From the NCBI GenBank assembly GCA_032161045.1, contig JAVHTH010000004.1: a stretch of 64,000 bases of DNA, one strand, 5' to 3'. Numbering within the stretch: position 1 is the stretch's first letter; each line of letters starts with the position of its first letter. Position numbers and translations under genes: made by a program. Below are positions 41,653 to 49,970 of this stretch, in pieces. The notes under the pieces were generated by a model. That model had not been told where the DNA came from. It saw only the letters and a list, made by a program, of their open reading frames with translations, and made no database searches. This stretch comes from Fervidibacter sinensis. GTDB lineage: Bacteria; Armatimonadota; Fervidibacteria; Fervidibacterales; Fervidibacteraceae.

Positions 41653-44600
41653 ATGGGGCAAAGTTGGGTGGAAAGATGGTTTGGCAGGAATATTGACCTT
41701 CCTTTACTTTTTGCGTTTACCCTCGTCATCGGGGTGATGGTGATGGGGCAGGTTATTGCGGAGTTTGATCCCAATGAACCGATCGGCAAGCGACCTTATG
41801 AGATGGAGTGGGCGAATCGCAAAGAACCGCGCCCTCCGACAATCACCTTCAGCAACCTACAAGGTTGGCGGATGGAAGTTGAAGGCGGTGCGGTCGCAAT
41901 TTTCCGACCAAGCCGAGAGCAAAATATCTGGGACCGTCCAGTCGGCAAGTTAACCTATCGCGGCAACGGCGACCCAAATTCTCGTCCGAAAATTTTGCTT
42001 TACCCGCCAAAACCTATTCCCATCCCAGACGGCAGCGATTGCGTTGATGCTTGGATTTACGGCAACAGGTGGGGTTGGGAAAATCCGCCTGATACGCCGC
42101 CAGTCCAAATTTTCCTTCACCTGCGCGACGGCAAAGGGCAAGTGCAACGAGTGCACTTGACAACTGTTAACTGGAAGGAATGGTGGCTCGCGCACCGAAG
42201 GTTGTTCCCTTTGCCTCAAGGCGGCGAGACGAAAGGATGGGAGTTCATTGCACTTGAAATCGTTGGCGGTTGGCAACCACAAGACCGAACAATTTACCTT
42301 GACAGTTTGACCTTTTACCGCGAACCGCTCTTGCCACTGAAATTCCCGCCGAGACCCAAACGCAACTTGACACTTTTTGAAGGACAATCTCCGGGGTTGA
42401 ACATCGGAGGGCACGCCTCCGGCGTGCCGATTTTCGGTCGGGCAGGAGCCCGACCCTCCGAGAAAAAATTAGAGTTTCCGACGCGGGAAGAAACAATCCT
42501 GCCCATCAACTTGACAAAGCGATTCCGCACGGAGGCGAAGCGAGAAGGCAATTTGTTCGTTTTCCGCTACATCGGCAGCGATTGCACTGTCACTTACCGA
42601 TTTGACCCTGCAAAGGGCTTATCGGGAATAACGGCAGTAGTGGAACATAGGGCAAGGGACACTGGGCAAGTTGAGAGAAGTTTAGTCATCCAACCGCTCG
42701 CAGGTGCAGGTGTTAAGTTTGCTGATGGAGGGCAAGTTCGTAGTGAGCCACAAAGCAGCAGCGGAGTGGCGTCATTTGACGGCACTTCACTTCGTTCCAT
42801 GCCTAACTACGAACTTGAGGACAAATTGGTTCGTGCTGAACTGCGAAACGGGGTTGTGACCGCACGGTATGAAAGCGGAGTGATTTACCGCTTGAGGTTG
42901 TGGCAGAAATCGCTCGTTTTGGATGTCATTTGGGTTCGTAGTGAGTCACGAAGCGGTAGCGGAGCGGCGTCATCTAACGGCACTACACTTCGTTCCGTGC
43001 CTAACTACGAACCTATAGAAGTTTCCTTTGGCGAAATTCGCTTGCCCGAACTCAGCACCCCACACTCCGCACTTCGCACCATTTATGTGCCTTTCATCAC
43101 CTACGGTGGCAGCAACCCAGTTGTGGCGATGGTGGGAGGAGGGACAGGGGACAAGGGGCGAGGTGTTTTCGTGAGCATTTGGCTTGATTGGTATCGCAGC
43201 AACGGGAGCGAACCTTACGCTTTTCCTGACGGTCAGTTTACGCCAACAGGTTTGCGAATTAACGGAGGTGTCCGATACCACCCGAAAACCGATGGCAAAC
43301 GCAACGATGTCTTTGAACGAATTTTCGTCACGGTTTCGCCAACTTTTGAAGAAGTTCTGCCAGTCATACCGAACCCGAAAGGGCTTCACGCTCACCTCGC
43401 TGTTGACAGGTTGTGGCAGGAAAGTTGGGGACCTGAGAATTACGAACGAGAGATGGAGCGAAGCCGAAGATTGCGTGCCTACGGAATTGTCAAGTTGATT
43501 CAATGCAACCACGAAATCACATGGCGAGACGGTGGTGAAAGTTTCACTCTGCGAACTAAGGCGGCGCCGGGCAAAGGCGGCGACGAAGCGCTGAAGCGTT
43601 ACTTGGAGCACCAAAAGTCGCTTGGTTGGTTTGCTGGGCTTTACACAAATTACTGCGATTTCGCTCCCGTCAACGAATTTTGGAACCCTGATTTTGTCCA
43701 ACGAACTCCCGAAGGAGAATGGCGACCTGCATGGCCGAGATGTTACGCCCTTAAACCTGCAGCAGCGGTGATGTTCCATGAAAAACTTGCGCCAATCATA
43801 AAACGGAAGTTTCATGTTTGTAGTGAGGCACGAAGCATAAGCGGAGTGCCGTCAAAAACGCCACTTCGCTATCGCTCCGTGGCTAACTACGAACATCAAA
43901 AAATCTCCGCATACACTGATGTCCACACTGCGGTTGCGCCTTGGCATTATTGCGACTACGATGCTCGTGTCCCCGGTGCGGGAACTTTCGCCCAAACTTT
44001 CTACTGCTACGGTGAACTTTTGCGCAACGACAGCCGAATTTACGGCGGACCAATTTTCTCTGAAGGAACCTTCCAGTGGCTTTACGCCGGCTTAGCAGAT
44101 GGAAACTACGGTTTGACCTACAACGGTCGTCCAATTGCGAAAGAACCACTGTTGCCCGTTTTCTTCCTGCGCGAAATCCACACAAAAGAGTGCGACATCG
44201 GGATGGGTTGGACTGATTGGTTTTTGCAAGGTGTCCCTGACTGGCAAAAGGATGTTGACAAAGCCATTGACAGGTTTTTGCTGCACATCATCGCCTACGG
44301 CACGATCGGATGGCTCGTTGAAGAACGGTTCGGCATGGAACGGGTTTGCCGAAGTTACTACATGCTTCAACGGCTTCAAACCCGCTACGGTCTCTTGCCA
44401 CCAAAGCAAATTGCATACTGGGATGGAAAGCGATTGGTCAGCGTTTCAGAGGCAATTGAGAGAGATTTGCCGAGAACGAGGAGGCAAATGTTCATTGCCT
44501 ATCCGAACGGACTGAATATCTGGGTCAACGACTGGGACAAGGGACACGGGACAGGGGACACGGGAGTTTGGCGGGTTGAGGTCAACGGCAAAGTTTACGA

Positions 44601-46293
44601 AATTCCACCTGCAGGTTGGTTGGCTGTACAGGGGCGGGAGTTCTTGACATTTTCAGCGTTGATTGATGGACGCAAAGTTGATTACCTGAGGGATGCAAAA
44701 GGTTACAGCGATGAGCCACCTTTGCTTTACGCCGATGGACGGGGTGAGTTGACAAGGTTTGAAGAAGTGGCGACGAAGGGTGCAATCGCGGTTCGGCGCA
44801 TCGGTGAAAGACAAATTGAAGTGATTGACATCTCGCGAACGAGTGAGTTTGGGCTGAAAAACCCGCTCGGCGTAAAAGGTTTTCCTGCCAAGTGCGAAAT
44901 TTTTGACATTGACGGGAAGTCACTCGGCATGGCTGAAATTCGCTTAACACCGGATTACGCTTGGGTCATTGGCAAACCGAACGGACACAAGTATGTGGTC
45001 AGTTACGGGACGCGGGACGAGGGACGGGGGACGCGAACGAGAATGAAGGCAACTGCAGGAGATTGGTGGATTGAGGCTGAAACGCATGAAGCAGCGCCGG
45101 GGGCAAAGTTGGTGGTCCAAGTGAGTTCTAAGGGACAGGGAACACGGGACAAATGCAAAACAGATTTGGTGACGAGGGTGCGATTGAGTTGCGAAGGTGC
45201 GAATTTAAGCCAAACCAAAGATGGTTGGATTTTGCACATCCCAGAAGATGCACCGATTGGCAAGCGAATTTGGGTTCGCGCCGAACTGGACGGGCAAATT
45301 CGTTGGTGGGACATCACAGTCGTGCCAATGGTGCGATGGAAGTTGGATTTGAAAACGATTGATGATGGAGTGGCGGAATTGAGGTTGAGACCGAAATGGT
45401 GCCTGCATGGACTCGGAGGGCACGCCTCTGGCGTGCCAATTTTCGGTCGGGCAGGAGCCCGACCCTCCGAAGTAGATTTGACAATCACGCTTAATTTGCC
45501 CTCTTGGGTTGAAGCGTCACAGACAAAGTTTGTGAGCGAGGTCGCAGATTTTTTGGTCCAGCGGGAGCCTCGTCCCCCTATCGGAGGGCACGCCTCCCGG
45601 CGTGCCGAATTTTTCGGTCGGGCGGGAGCCCGACCTTACGAAGAATTGCGAGTGATAATGCGAACAAATGTTGATGTCGGTGCTGAAGGGACTTTGACAG
45701 TTATTACACAGGCGGGAAACCATCGCCACGAAGCACAATGGAAATTGCAAGTTGTGCGAGAGCCGACAACACTACTTCGCCTTGACTCGGACCAAGTTCC
45801 GTTTTTCTGGGGCATCTGCCGACGAGGGCAAAGCGAGCGAGCTGACGATGGCAAAAGCGGTGCAACTTTCTACCGCCACGACGGGATGCCCGTCGGTGGA
45901 GTTAGCAAACCCGGCTTTTTCAGCCATCCGCCATACATTGGCGGCGTCGGCTATGTTTGGGCTCAATTTGGTCCGATTGAGTTACCTAACGAACCTTGTG
46001 AGTTTCGTTCGTGGGTCGGGCTAATGGACGGTGGCGACCCAAGCGACGGTGTGATGTTTATTGTGGAGGTCGTTGACGAAAATGGACAGCGACATCGCTT
46101 GACAGAATTGCATGGGGTTCAGGGAAAGTGGCGCGAATTGGTTGCTGACTTGACAAAGTTTTCTGGACAAAAAGTCTGGCTTCGGTTAATCGCTGATGTC
46201 GGACCCAATGACAACTCAACTGCCGACTGGGCATCTTGGGGTATGCCGAGAGTTGAACTCAAAACTTTGAGGCGGCGAATTGAAATTCAATGA
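41653..46293 (+). CDS. Giant glycosidase-like protein with in-frame repeat peptides
   Basis: A 1546-residue protein with an N-terminal membrane segment (LPLLFAFTLVIGVMVMGQVI). I recognise no exact family. Residues about 560-960 look like a TIM-barrel carbohydrate-active enzyme (VDRLWQESWGPENYEREMER, YTDVHTAVAPWHYCDYDARV, YGGPIFSEGTFQWLYAGLAD), and the last 170 residues like a galactose-binding or NPCBM-type beta domain (FFWGICRRGQS to NSTADWASWGMPRV). Three 79-bp palindromic elements, three GGHASGV-type units and at least four heptamer tracts are read through in frame, adding some 200 residues of repeat-derived peptide. GAGGGGTG precedes the ATG by 7 nt. Whether the product is active is open, but the frame has no stop codon. 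Confidence 0.6.
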   Translation: MGQSWVERWFGRNIDLPLLFAFTLVIGVMVMGQVIAEFDPNEPIGKRPYEMEWANRKEPRPPTITFSNLQGWRMEVEGGAVAIFRPSREQNIWDRPVGKLTYRGNGDPNSRPKILLYPPKPIPIPDGSDCVDAWIYGNRWGWENPPDTPPVQIFLHLRDGKGQVQRVHLTTVNWKEWWLAHRRLFPLPQGGETKGWEFIALEIVGGWQPQDRTIYLDSLTFYREPLLPLKFPPRPKRNLTLFEGQSPGLNIGGHASGVPIFGRAGARPSEKKLEFPTREETILPINLTKRFRTEAKREGNLFVFRYIGSDCTVTYRFDPAKGLSGITAVVEHRARDTGQVERSLVIQPLAGAGVKFADGGQVRSEPQSSSGVASFDGTSLRSMPNYELEDKLVRAELRNGVVTARYESGVIYRLRLWQKSLVLDVIWVRSESRSGSGAASSNGTTLRSVPNYEPIEVSFGEIRLPELSTPHSALRTIYVPFITYGGSNPVVAMVGGGTGDKGRGVFVSIWLDWYRSNGSEPYAFPDGQFTPTGLRINGGVRYHPKTDGKRNDVFERIFVTVSPTFEEVLPVIPNPKGLHAHLAVDRLWQESWGPENYEREMERSRRLRAYGIVKLIQCNHEITWRDGGESFTLRTKAAPGKGGDEALKRYLEHQKSLGWFAGLYTNYCDFAPVNEFWNPDFVQRTPEGEWRPAWPRCYALKPAAAVMFHEKLAPIIKRKFHVCSEARSISGVPSKTPLRYRSVANYEHQKISAYTDVHTAVAPWHYCDYDARVPGAGTFAQTFYCYGELLRNDSRIYGGPIFSEGTFQWLYAGLADGNYGLTYNGRPIAKEPLLPVFFLREIHTKECDIGMGWTDWFLQGVPDWQKDVDKAIDRFLLHIIAYGTIGWLVEERFGMERVCRSYYMLQRLQTRYGLLPPKQIAYWDGKRLVSVSEAIERDLPRTRRQMFIAYPNGLNIWVNDWDKGHGTGDTGVWRVEVNGKVYEIPPAGWLAVQGREFLTFSALIDGRKVDYLRDAKGYSDEPPLLYADGRGELTRFEEVATKGAIAVRRIGERQIEVIDISRTSEFGLKNPLGVKGFPAKCEIFDIDGKSLGMAEIRLTPDYAWVIGKPNGHKYVVSYGTRDEGRGTRTRMKATAGDWWIEAETHEAAPGAKLVVQVSSKGQGTRDKCKTDLVTRVRLSCEGANLSQTKDGWILHIPEDAPIGKRIWVRAELDGQIRWWDITVVPMVRWKLDLKTIDDGVAELRLRPKWCLHGLGGHASGVPIFGRAGARPSEVDLTITLNLPSWVEASQTKFVSEVADFLVQREPRPPIGGHASRRAEFFGRAGARPYEELRVIMRTNVDVGAEGTLTVITQAGNHRHEAQWKLQVVREPTTLLRLDSDQVPFFWGICRRGQSERADDGKSGATFYRHDGMPVGGVSKPGFFSHPPYIGGVGYVWAQFGPIELPNEPCEFRSWVGLMDGGDPSDGVMFIVEVVDENGQRHRLTELHGVQGKWRELVADLTKFSGQKVWLRLIADVGPNDNSTADWASWGMPRVELKTLRRRIEIQ
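42405..42461. repeat. 57-bp in-frame double-hairpin element (GGHASGV unit 1)
   Basis: CGGAGGGCACGCCTCCGGCG and GGTCGGGCAGGAGCCCGACC hairpins joined by ATTTTC, framed by CGGAGG and CCTCCG. It encodes GGHASGVPIFGRAGARPSE (19 residues). The length is a multiple of three. Confidence 0.85.
42736..42814. repeat. 79-bp palindromic element, copy a
   Basis: It starts GTTCGTAGTGAGCCAC and ends CCTAACTACGAAC; the ends are inverse repeats of about 16 bp. Read in the frame of the giant gene as VRSEPQSS...SMPNYEL, 27 residues. Confidence 0.9.
42934..43012. repeat. 79-bp palindromic element, copy b
   Basis: It starts GTTCGTAGTGAGTCACGAAG and ends CGTGCCTAACTACGAAC. Same length, orientation and reading phase as copy a (VRSESRSG...SVPNYEP). 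Confidence 0.9.
43053..43080. repeat. 28-bp tract of four NNGCACN-like heptamers
   Basis: CAGCACC, CCACACT, CCGCACT, TCGCACC, within the giant gene, 41 bp after palindromic copy b. Confidence 0.7.
43134..43161. repeat. 28-bp GGGACNN-like heptamer tract
   Basis: GGGAGGA, GGGACAG, GGGACAA, GGGGCGA in exact 7-nt phase inside the giant gene. Confidence 0.7.
43816..43894. repeat. 79-bp palindromic element, copy c
   Basis: It starts GTTTGTAGTGAGGCACGAAG and ends GTGGCTAACTACGAAC. The most diverged copy, but of identical length and in the same frame (VCSEARSI...SVANYEH). Bases AT flank it on both sides. Confidence 0.88.
44534..44561. repeat. 28-bp GGGACNN heptamer tract
   Basis: GGGACAA, GGGACAC, GGGACAG, GGGACAC inside the giant gene, read as DKGHGTGDT-type residues. 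Confidence 0.85.
45007..45034. repeat. 28-bp GGGACNN heptamer tract
   Basis: GGGACGC, GGGACGA, GGGACGG, GGGACGC inside the giant gene. A three-unit relative lies at 45132-45152 (GGGACAG, GGAACAC, GGGACAA). Confidence 0.85.
45414..45470. repeat. 57-bp in-frame double-hairpin element (GGHASGV unit 2)
   Basis: Nearly identical to the unit at 42405-42461 and translated to the same 19 residues, GGHASGVPIFGRAGARPSE. Confidence 0.88.
45582..45641. repeat. 60-bp in-frame double-hairpin element (GGHAS unit 3)
   Basis: Encodes GGHASRRAEFFGRAGARPYE, one residue longer than the other two units and still in frame. A partial unit reading QREPRPPI precedes it. Confidence 0.85.
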
Positions 46294-46343
46294 CGCTTAG
46301 ATATCCACGCGCTATGCTTGTGATGGTGAAAGAAATTGCATTT
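46195..46343. repeat. Direct repeat, left copy (3' end of giant gene plus downstream)
   Basis: Covers the codons GPNDNSTADWASWG, the stop codon and 50 bp after it, including GCTATGCTTGTGATGGTGAA. A diverged copy lies at 46999-47147. Confidence 0.8.
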
Positions 46344-46383
46344 CGCCACAAAAACTGCAGCAGGTCAAGTTTAAGGGAGGTGA

Positions 46384-46620
46384 GTGACGCTGAAGTTCAA
46401 ACGCATTACTGTTGACCCCGAGCAAATGGGGGGAGTCCCGTGCATTCGTGGTTTGAGGATTCCCGTTGCCACCATATTGGCTATGCTGGCGGAAGGTATG
46501 ACAGAGACCGAAATCCTTGCAGCCTATCCCGATTTAGAGCCTGAGGACATTCGTGAAGCCCTTCGCTTCGCCGCAGAGGCAGTTCAGGAAAGACAGTTGC
46601 CTTTGGTGACAACATCATGA
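46384..46620 (+). CDS. DUF433 protein, probable antitoxin
   Basis: A 78-residue protein. The DUF433 pattern is complete: ITVDPEQMGGVPCIRGLRIP then VATILAMLAEGMTETEILAA and YPDLEPEDIREALRFAAE, a small helix-turn-helix-like fold. DUF433 genes commonly precede DUF5615 genes as toxin-antitoxin-like pairs. The GTG start lies just after AAGGGAGGTGA. Its stop overlaps the next start (ATGA at 46617-46620), so the two are translationally coupled. It likely binds DNA or the partner; this is inference from the family. Confidence 0.88.
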   Translation: MTLKFKRITVDPEQMGGVPCIRGLRIPVATILAMLAEGMTETEILAAYPDLEPEDIREALRFAAEAVQERQLPLVTTS

Positions 46621-46985
46621 AGTTTCTGGTAGACAATGCTTTGTCTCCGATTGTTGCTGAGAAATTGTGTGAGGCTGGCTATGATGCGGTTCATGTCCGT
46701 GATCGCGGTTTGCAGCGGGCAAAAGATGAGGAGATTTTTCAAGTTGCTGCTCAGGAGGGACGGATTATCCTTTCAGCGGACACCGATTTTGGAACTTTGC
46801 TTGCTCGTTGGAGATTGAGGCAACCTTCCATCATCCTATTTCGCAAGGGGGTGGAGAGGCGACCAGAACGCCAAGTTCGCTTGCTTTTGGCACATTTGAA
46901 GCAGTTGGAAGAAGACCTAAACTTGGGCAGCATAGTGGTCTTTGAGGAAAATCGGATAAGGGTTCGGAGGTTGCCCCTATTCTGA
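46617..46985 (+). CDS. DUF5615 PIN-like protein, probable toxin
   Basis: A 122-residue protein of the PIN-like DUF5615 family. The expected acidic residues are present: MKFLVDNALSP (Asp at the first strand), AKDEEIFQVAAQEGRIILSA then DTDFGTLL (Asp pair). PIN-like folds are metal-dependent ribonucleases, so it may act as an RNase toxin held by the DUF433 partner. It ends at the edge of the right direct repeat. Activity is not proven for this family. Confidence 0.86.
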   Translation: MKFLVDNALSPIVAEKLCEAGYDAVHVRDRGLQRAKDEEIFQVAAQEGRIILSADTDFGTLLARWRLRQPSIILFRKGVERRPERQVRLLLAHLKQLEEDLNLGSIVVFEENRIRVRRLPLF

Positions 46986-46998
46986 AGTCTGTCCTCAC

Positions 46999-47147
46999 CG
47001 GTTTTGGACCAAACGACAACTCAACTGCCGATTAGGCATCTTGGGGCGAGCCGAGGGTTGAGCGAAAAGTAGTTAGGCGGCTAACTTAGGTCCAATGATG
47101 CTCAATCATCCGCGCTTTATGCTTGTGAGTTTGAAAGAATTGCATTC
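46999..47147 (+). pseudogene. Diverged copy of the giant gene's 3' end
   Basis: Translates as GPNDNSTAD, a TAG stop in place of Trp, then ASWGEPRVE, and has a second stop where the intact gene reads on to its end. The following bases also match those after the intact gene (GCTTTATGCTTGTGAGTTTG against GCTATGCTTGTGATGGTG). It is about 70 percent identical by eye to 46195-46343. It is either the remnant of a second, paralogous gene or one side of a duplication made around the DUF433/DUF5615 pair. Confidence 0.75.
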
Positions 47148-47239
47148 TCGTTCAAAATGGTTGGACGAACATCGCTTGCTTTTGCCCCAGTGTGATGGCA
47201 AACTGACAGGGGCGAAAAAAGAAAGCGAGGCGATGGAAT

Positions 47240-48211
47240 ATGAAGCCTGAAGGGCAAATCCAAAAGGAGCAGCAAGGAAAGGGACAAAAGTTCATCGTTG
47301 CGCCAGAAACAGAATTAGCGTTAATCCGAGCCCGTCAGCGGTTAGCCATCACGATTGGCGTGATTGCTTTCCTTTTGCTCGCAGCGGGTGGCGGCGTTGC
47401 TTTTTTGCTTATGCAGAAGTATCAACAGGGGTTGGCTCAAATTCCGTCGTCTGGTGAGAAACCAGTTTCGGGTCTGGCTCAAACTCCCACAACTCAGCAA
47501 CAAATTCCATCAACAGGTGGAAGCATCCTTCAACTTCCTCAGCAACAAGAGACATCGTCAACAGGACTCGTTCAAACTCCACCACCTCCGCCAGTTCCTG
47601 TGCCAGTTCAAGGGGTTCAAACAAGCGTTCCCGCACAATCGTTCTTGGCTCAACCTCAGCAACAAAAACCTCAACTTCAGCCCCCACCAATACAACAACC
47701 CCCTGTGCAAGTTCAACGCCCTGCAATTCCGCCGGGGCTTTTGGATTACTTGGAGCAGTTGAAGAAGATTGAGATGCAGCGAAAGCGGGAAGCGAGCAAT
47801 TACTGGATTGCCCTCAGCGCCCTTAATGACTTACTCAAAGCCTTGCAAGGCGTTGCGTCAACGGGCGACATTTTAGATGCGCCCGAATACAACCCGCAGA
47901 GGACTTTACAAACTTATGATGCCTACCTTCAGCGCTTCTTAGTGCTTCGCCAGTGGCTGCATCAATTGAAACCTCCACCGGAGTGCCAACAGTTGCATCT
48001 GGCTTATGACCAAGCCTTGTTGGCTCACATAAACACGATCAACTCGCTCAAGCAGCGCATTGCACTAAAGGATTTGGCTGGTGCTGCCCTTTCTGGCTTG
48101 ACAGCCCAGAAACAAATTGACACCGCGTTGAGCATTGCGGATAACGAGTTGGAATCTGTATGTCGGCGCTACGGGATAGCGAAACCCTTCACCATCGGAG
48201 ACAACAGATGA
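47240..48211 (+). CDS. Pro/Gln-rich membrane-anchored protein of unknown function
   Basis: A 323-residue protein. A short basic N-terminus is followed by one membrane helix (about residues 36-57, LAITIGVIAFLLLAAGGGVA). Residues about 65-170 are a Pro/Gln/Ser/Thr-rich linker that would span the periplasm or wall. The C-terminal 155 residues are mostly helical (LLDYLEQLKKIEMQRKREAS to LESVCRRYGIAKPFTIGDN). I recognise no domain. It is 17 bp before an ABC permease gene and may be a partner of it. Confidence 0.6.
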   Translation: MKPEGQIQKEQQGKGQKFIVAPETELALIRARQRLAITIGVIAFLLLAAGGGVAFLLMQKYQQGLAQIPSSGEKPVSGLAQTPTTQQQIPSTGGSILQLPQQQETSSTGLVQTPPPPPVPVPVQGVQTSVPAQSFLAQPQQQKPQLQPPPIQQPPVQVQRPAIPPGLLDYLEQLKKIEMQRKREASNYWIALSALNDLLKALQGVASTGDILDAPEYNPQRTLQTYDAYLQRFLVLRQWLHQLKPPPECQQLHLAYDQALLAHINTINSLKQRIALKDLAGAALSGLTAQKQIDTALSIADNELESVCRRYGIAKPFTIGDNR

Positions 48212-48227
48212 GGGCGAGTGGGAAAGT

Positions 48228-49433
48228 ATGCTATGGGAGAGCGTTCGTGAAGCCCTAATGAACATTCGCGCTCACAAATTGCGTTCGTTTTTGAGCGTGC
48301 TTGGCGTGACGATCGGCGTTGGCTCAGTGATCGTCATGATTTCCATAATTGAGGGAGCGAGGCACAGGGTTGTTCATGAGTTTGAGCAAATTGGCTCAAA
48401 CTTGATTTTCGTCGTTTACGACCGCAGCAAGGCTCAAGAGGAAGGGAAGCGGCAGGAGTATTTTGTGGCTTTCCGTTCCGAAGATGTGAACGCTATCCGC
48501 AAGCATTGTCCCTCGGTCGCTTATGTTTCACCTGAAGTTCGTATCCCCGCAAAGGCTTACAGGATGGGTGAGGAGAAAACCGTTCAACTTGTTGGGATAA
48601 CGCACGAAGCAAACTTCGTCCTCAACTTTGATTTGGCTCGCGGTCGCTTGTTGACGGAAAGCGATGTTCTGCAATGGAGGCGAGTTTGTATCATCGGATG
48701 GAAAGTAGCGGAAAAACTTTTCCCCGGCGAAGACCCATTGGGGAAGGAAATCAGAGTCCAAAGGCTTCGCTTGACAGTTATTGGAGTTTTGACGAAGATG
48801 GGCAGGGTGCTCGGTGAGCAAAGGGACGATTTCGTTTATGTCCCGCTGCCGGTTGTCCAGCAATATCTGATGGGCAACAGATACATCCACGCAATTCTCG
48901 CAAAGGCGGAATCACCGGAAAAGATTGAGCAAGCGGCGGATGAGATTTGGTCGGCTTTGAGAAACCGTTACGGCGACTTAATGGGCTTAAGGGTTGACAC
49001 TCAACGAAACATCTTGCAATCGGTGGGACGAATCCTCGCCGTCTTTTCCATCGTCCTCGGAGGCATTGGGGCACTTGCGCTTTTGGTTGGAGGCATCGGC
49101 ATAATGAACATCATGCTCGTTTCCGTCACAGAACGCATCAGGGAAATTGGGGTCAGGAATGCCATAGGGGCGAAAAACAGCGATATTCAAAGGCAATTCC
49201 TCGTTGAATCCATGACGCTGAGCGGGGTTGGGGGATTGTTCGGGATGGGATTTGGTTGGGGATTGAGTTGGTTGATCGGAACGGTTATGAAAGAGAGGCT
49301 GCCAACCCATGTCCCGCTCTGGACAGTTTTATTGGCTTTCAGTTTTGCGTTGATAGTTGGCTTAGTCTTCGGCATCTATCCGGCAATTCGCGCCGCCCGA
49401 CTTGAACCGGTTGAATGTCTGCGTTACGAGTGA
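48228..49433 (+). CDS. MacB/FtsX-type ABC transporter permease
   Basis: A 401-residue membrane protein. The N-terminal helix (LRSFLSVLGVTIGVGSVIVM) is followed by a large periplasmic MacB_PCD domain and then the FtsX domain with three helices (GGIGALALLVGGIGIMNIML, VTERIREIGVRNAIGAKNSD and the final LVFGIYPAIRAARLEPVECL). This is the layout of MacB, LolC and related mechanotransmission transporters. No ABC ATPase gene is adjacent, so the motor must be elsewhere. The Pro/Gln-rich protein before it could take the place of an adaptor, which is only a guess. Confidence 0.87.
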   Translation: MLWESVREALMNIRAHKLRSFLSVLGVTIGVGSVIVMISIIEGARHRVVHEFEQIGSNLIFVVYDRSKAQEEGKRQEYFVAFRSEDVNAIRKHCPSVAYVSPEVRIPAKAYRMGEEKTVQLVGITHEANFVLNFDLARGRLLTESDVLQWRRVCIIGWKVAEKLFPGEDPLGKEIRVQRLRLTVIGVLTKMGRVLGEQRDDFVYVPLPVVQQYLMGNRYIHAILAKAESPEKIEQAADEIWSALRNRYGDLMGLRVDTQRNILQSVGRILAVFSIVLGGIGALALLVGGIGIMNIMLVSVTERIREIGVRNAIGAKNSDIQRQFLVESMTLSGVGGLFGMGFGWGLSWLIGTVMKERLPTHVPLWTVLLAFSFALIVGLVFGIYPAIRAARLEPVECLRYE

Positions 49434-49496
49434 ACCTTTACGAGTTTTGCGTGTCTATCTTATTGAGGCTGCAAAAATTTCAAGGAGGTGTCCACG

Positions 49497-49922
49497 ATGC
49501 GCAAATTGATTTTGGTCGCCCTCGCAATCGCAGCCATTAGCGTCACATCCGTCTCTCTTTACGCCCAGTTAGGGCAAATTTTGAAAGGCGGTGCTATCGT
49601 GTTGTTGGTCAAGCAGTTCGGCAAGCAAATCAACGACGGCATCAACACAGCGTTGATGAACCGCAAATGGGAACACAAGCAAGCGACGAAAGTTGTGCCC
49701 ATCGTCAGCATTGGCAGCGGAGCATATGCTGGCGCGGCACAAGTTATAGGCGATGAAGAGGCTGTCAAGAAAGTTGAGGCTGTTGCCCAACTTGAACTTA
49801 ATCTGCCGGGAAGGGCTCGGGCGAAAGTCCTCATCCCCGTTGACAAAGTTAGCCTGAATGTCACTGAAATGCAGCGGGTTTACGATGTCGGTGTTTCGGC
49901 AGTCATTGACCTAAAATTGTAG
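49497..49922 (+). CDS. Small exported protein of unknown function
   Basis: A 141-residue protein with a clear signal peptide (MRKLILVALAIAAISVTSVS then LYAQ). The ATG at 49497 is 7 nt after AAGGAGGTG, which places the start better than the GTG at 49488. The mature part has a possible hydrophobic turn (GGAIVLLVKQFGKQINDGIN) and a beta-rich end (AKVLIPVDKVSLNVTEMQRV). No family is recognised. It lies between the permease and the KaiC-like gene. Confidence 0.6.
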   Translation: MRKLILVALAIAAISVTSVSLYAQLGQILKGGAIVLLVKQFGKQINDGINTALMNRKWEHKQATKVVPIVSIGSGAYAGAAQVIGDEEAVKKVEAVAQLELNLPGRARAKVLIPVDKVSLNVTEMQRVYDVGVSAVIDLKL

Positions 49923-49970
49923 TGAGTGAGCGAAAAACCTTTTCCTCAACAGCGAAGAGGTGGAACTATC

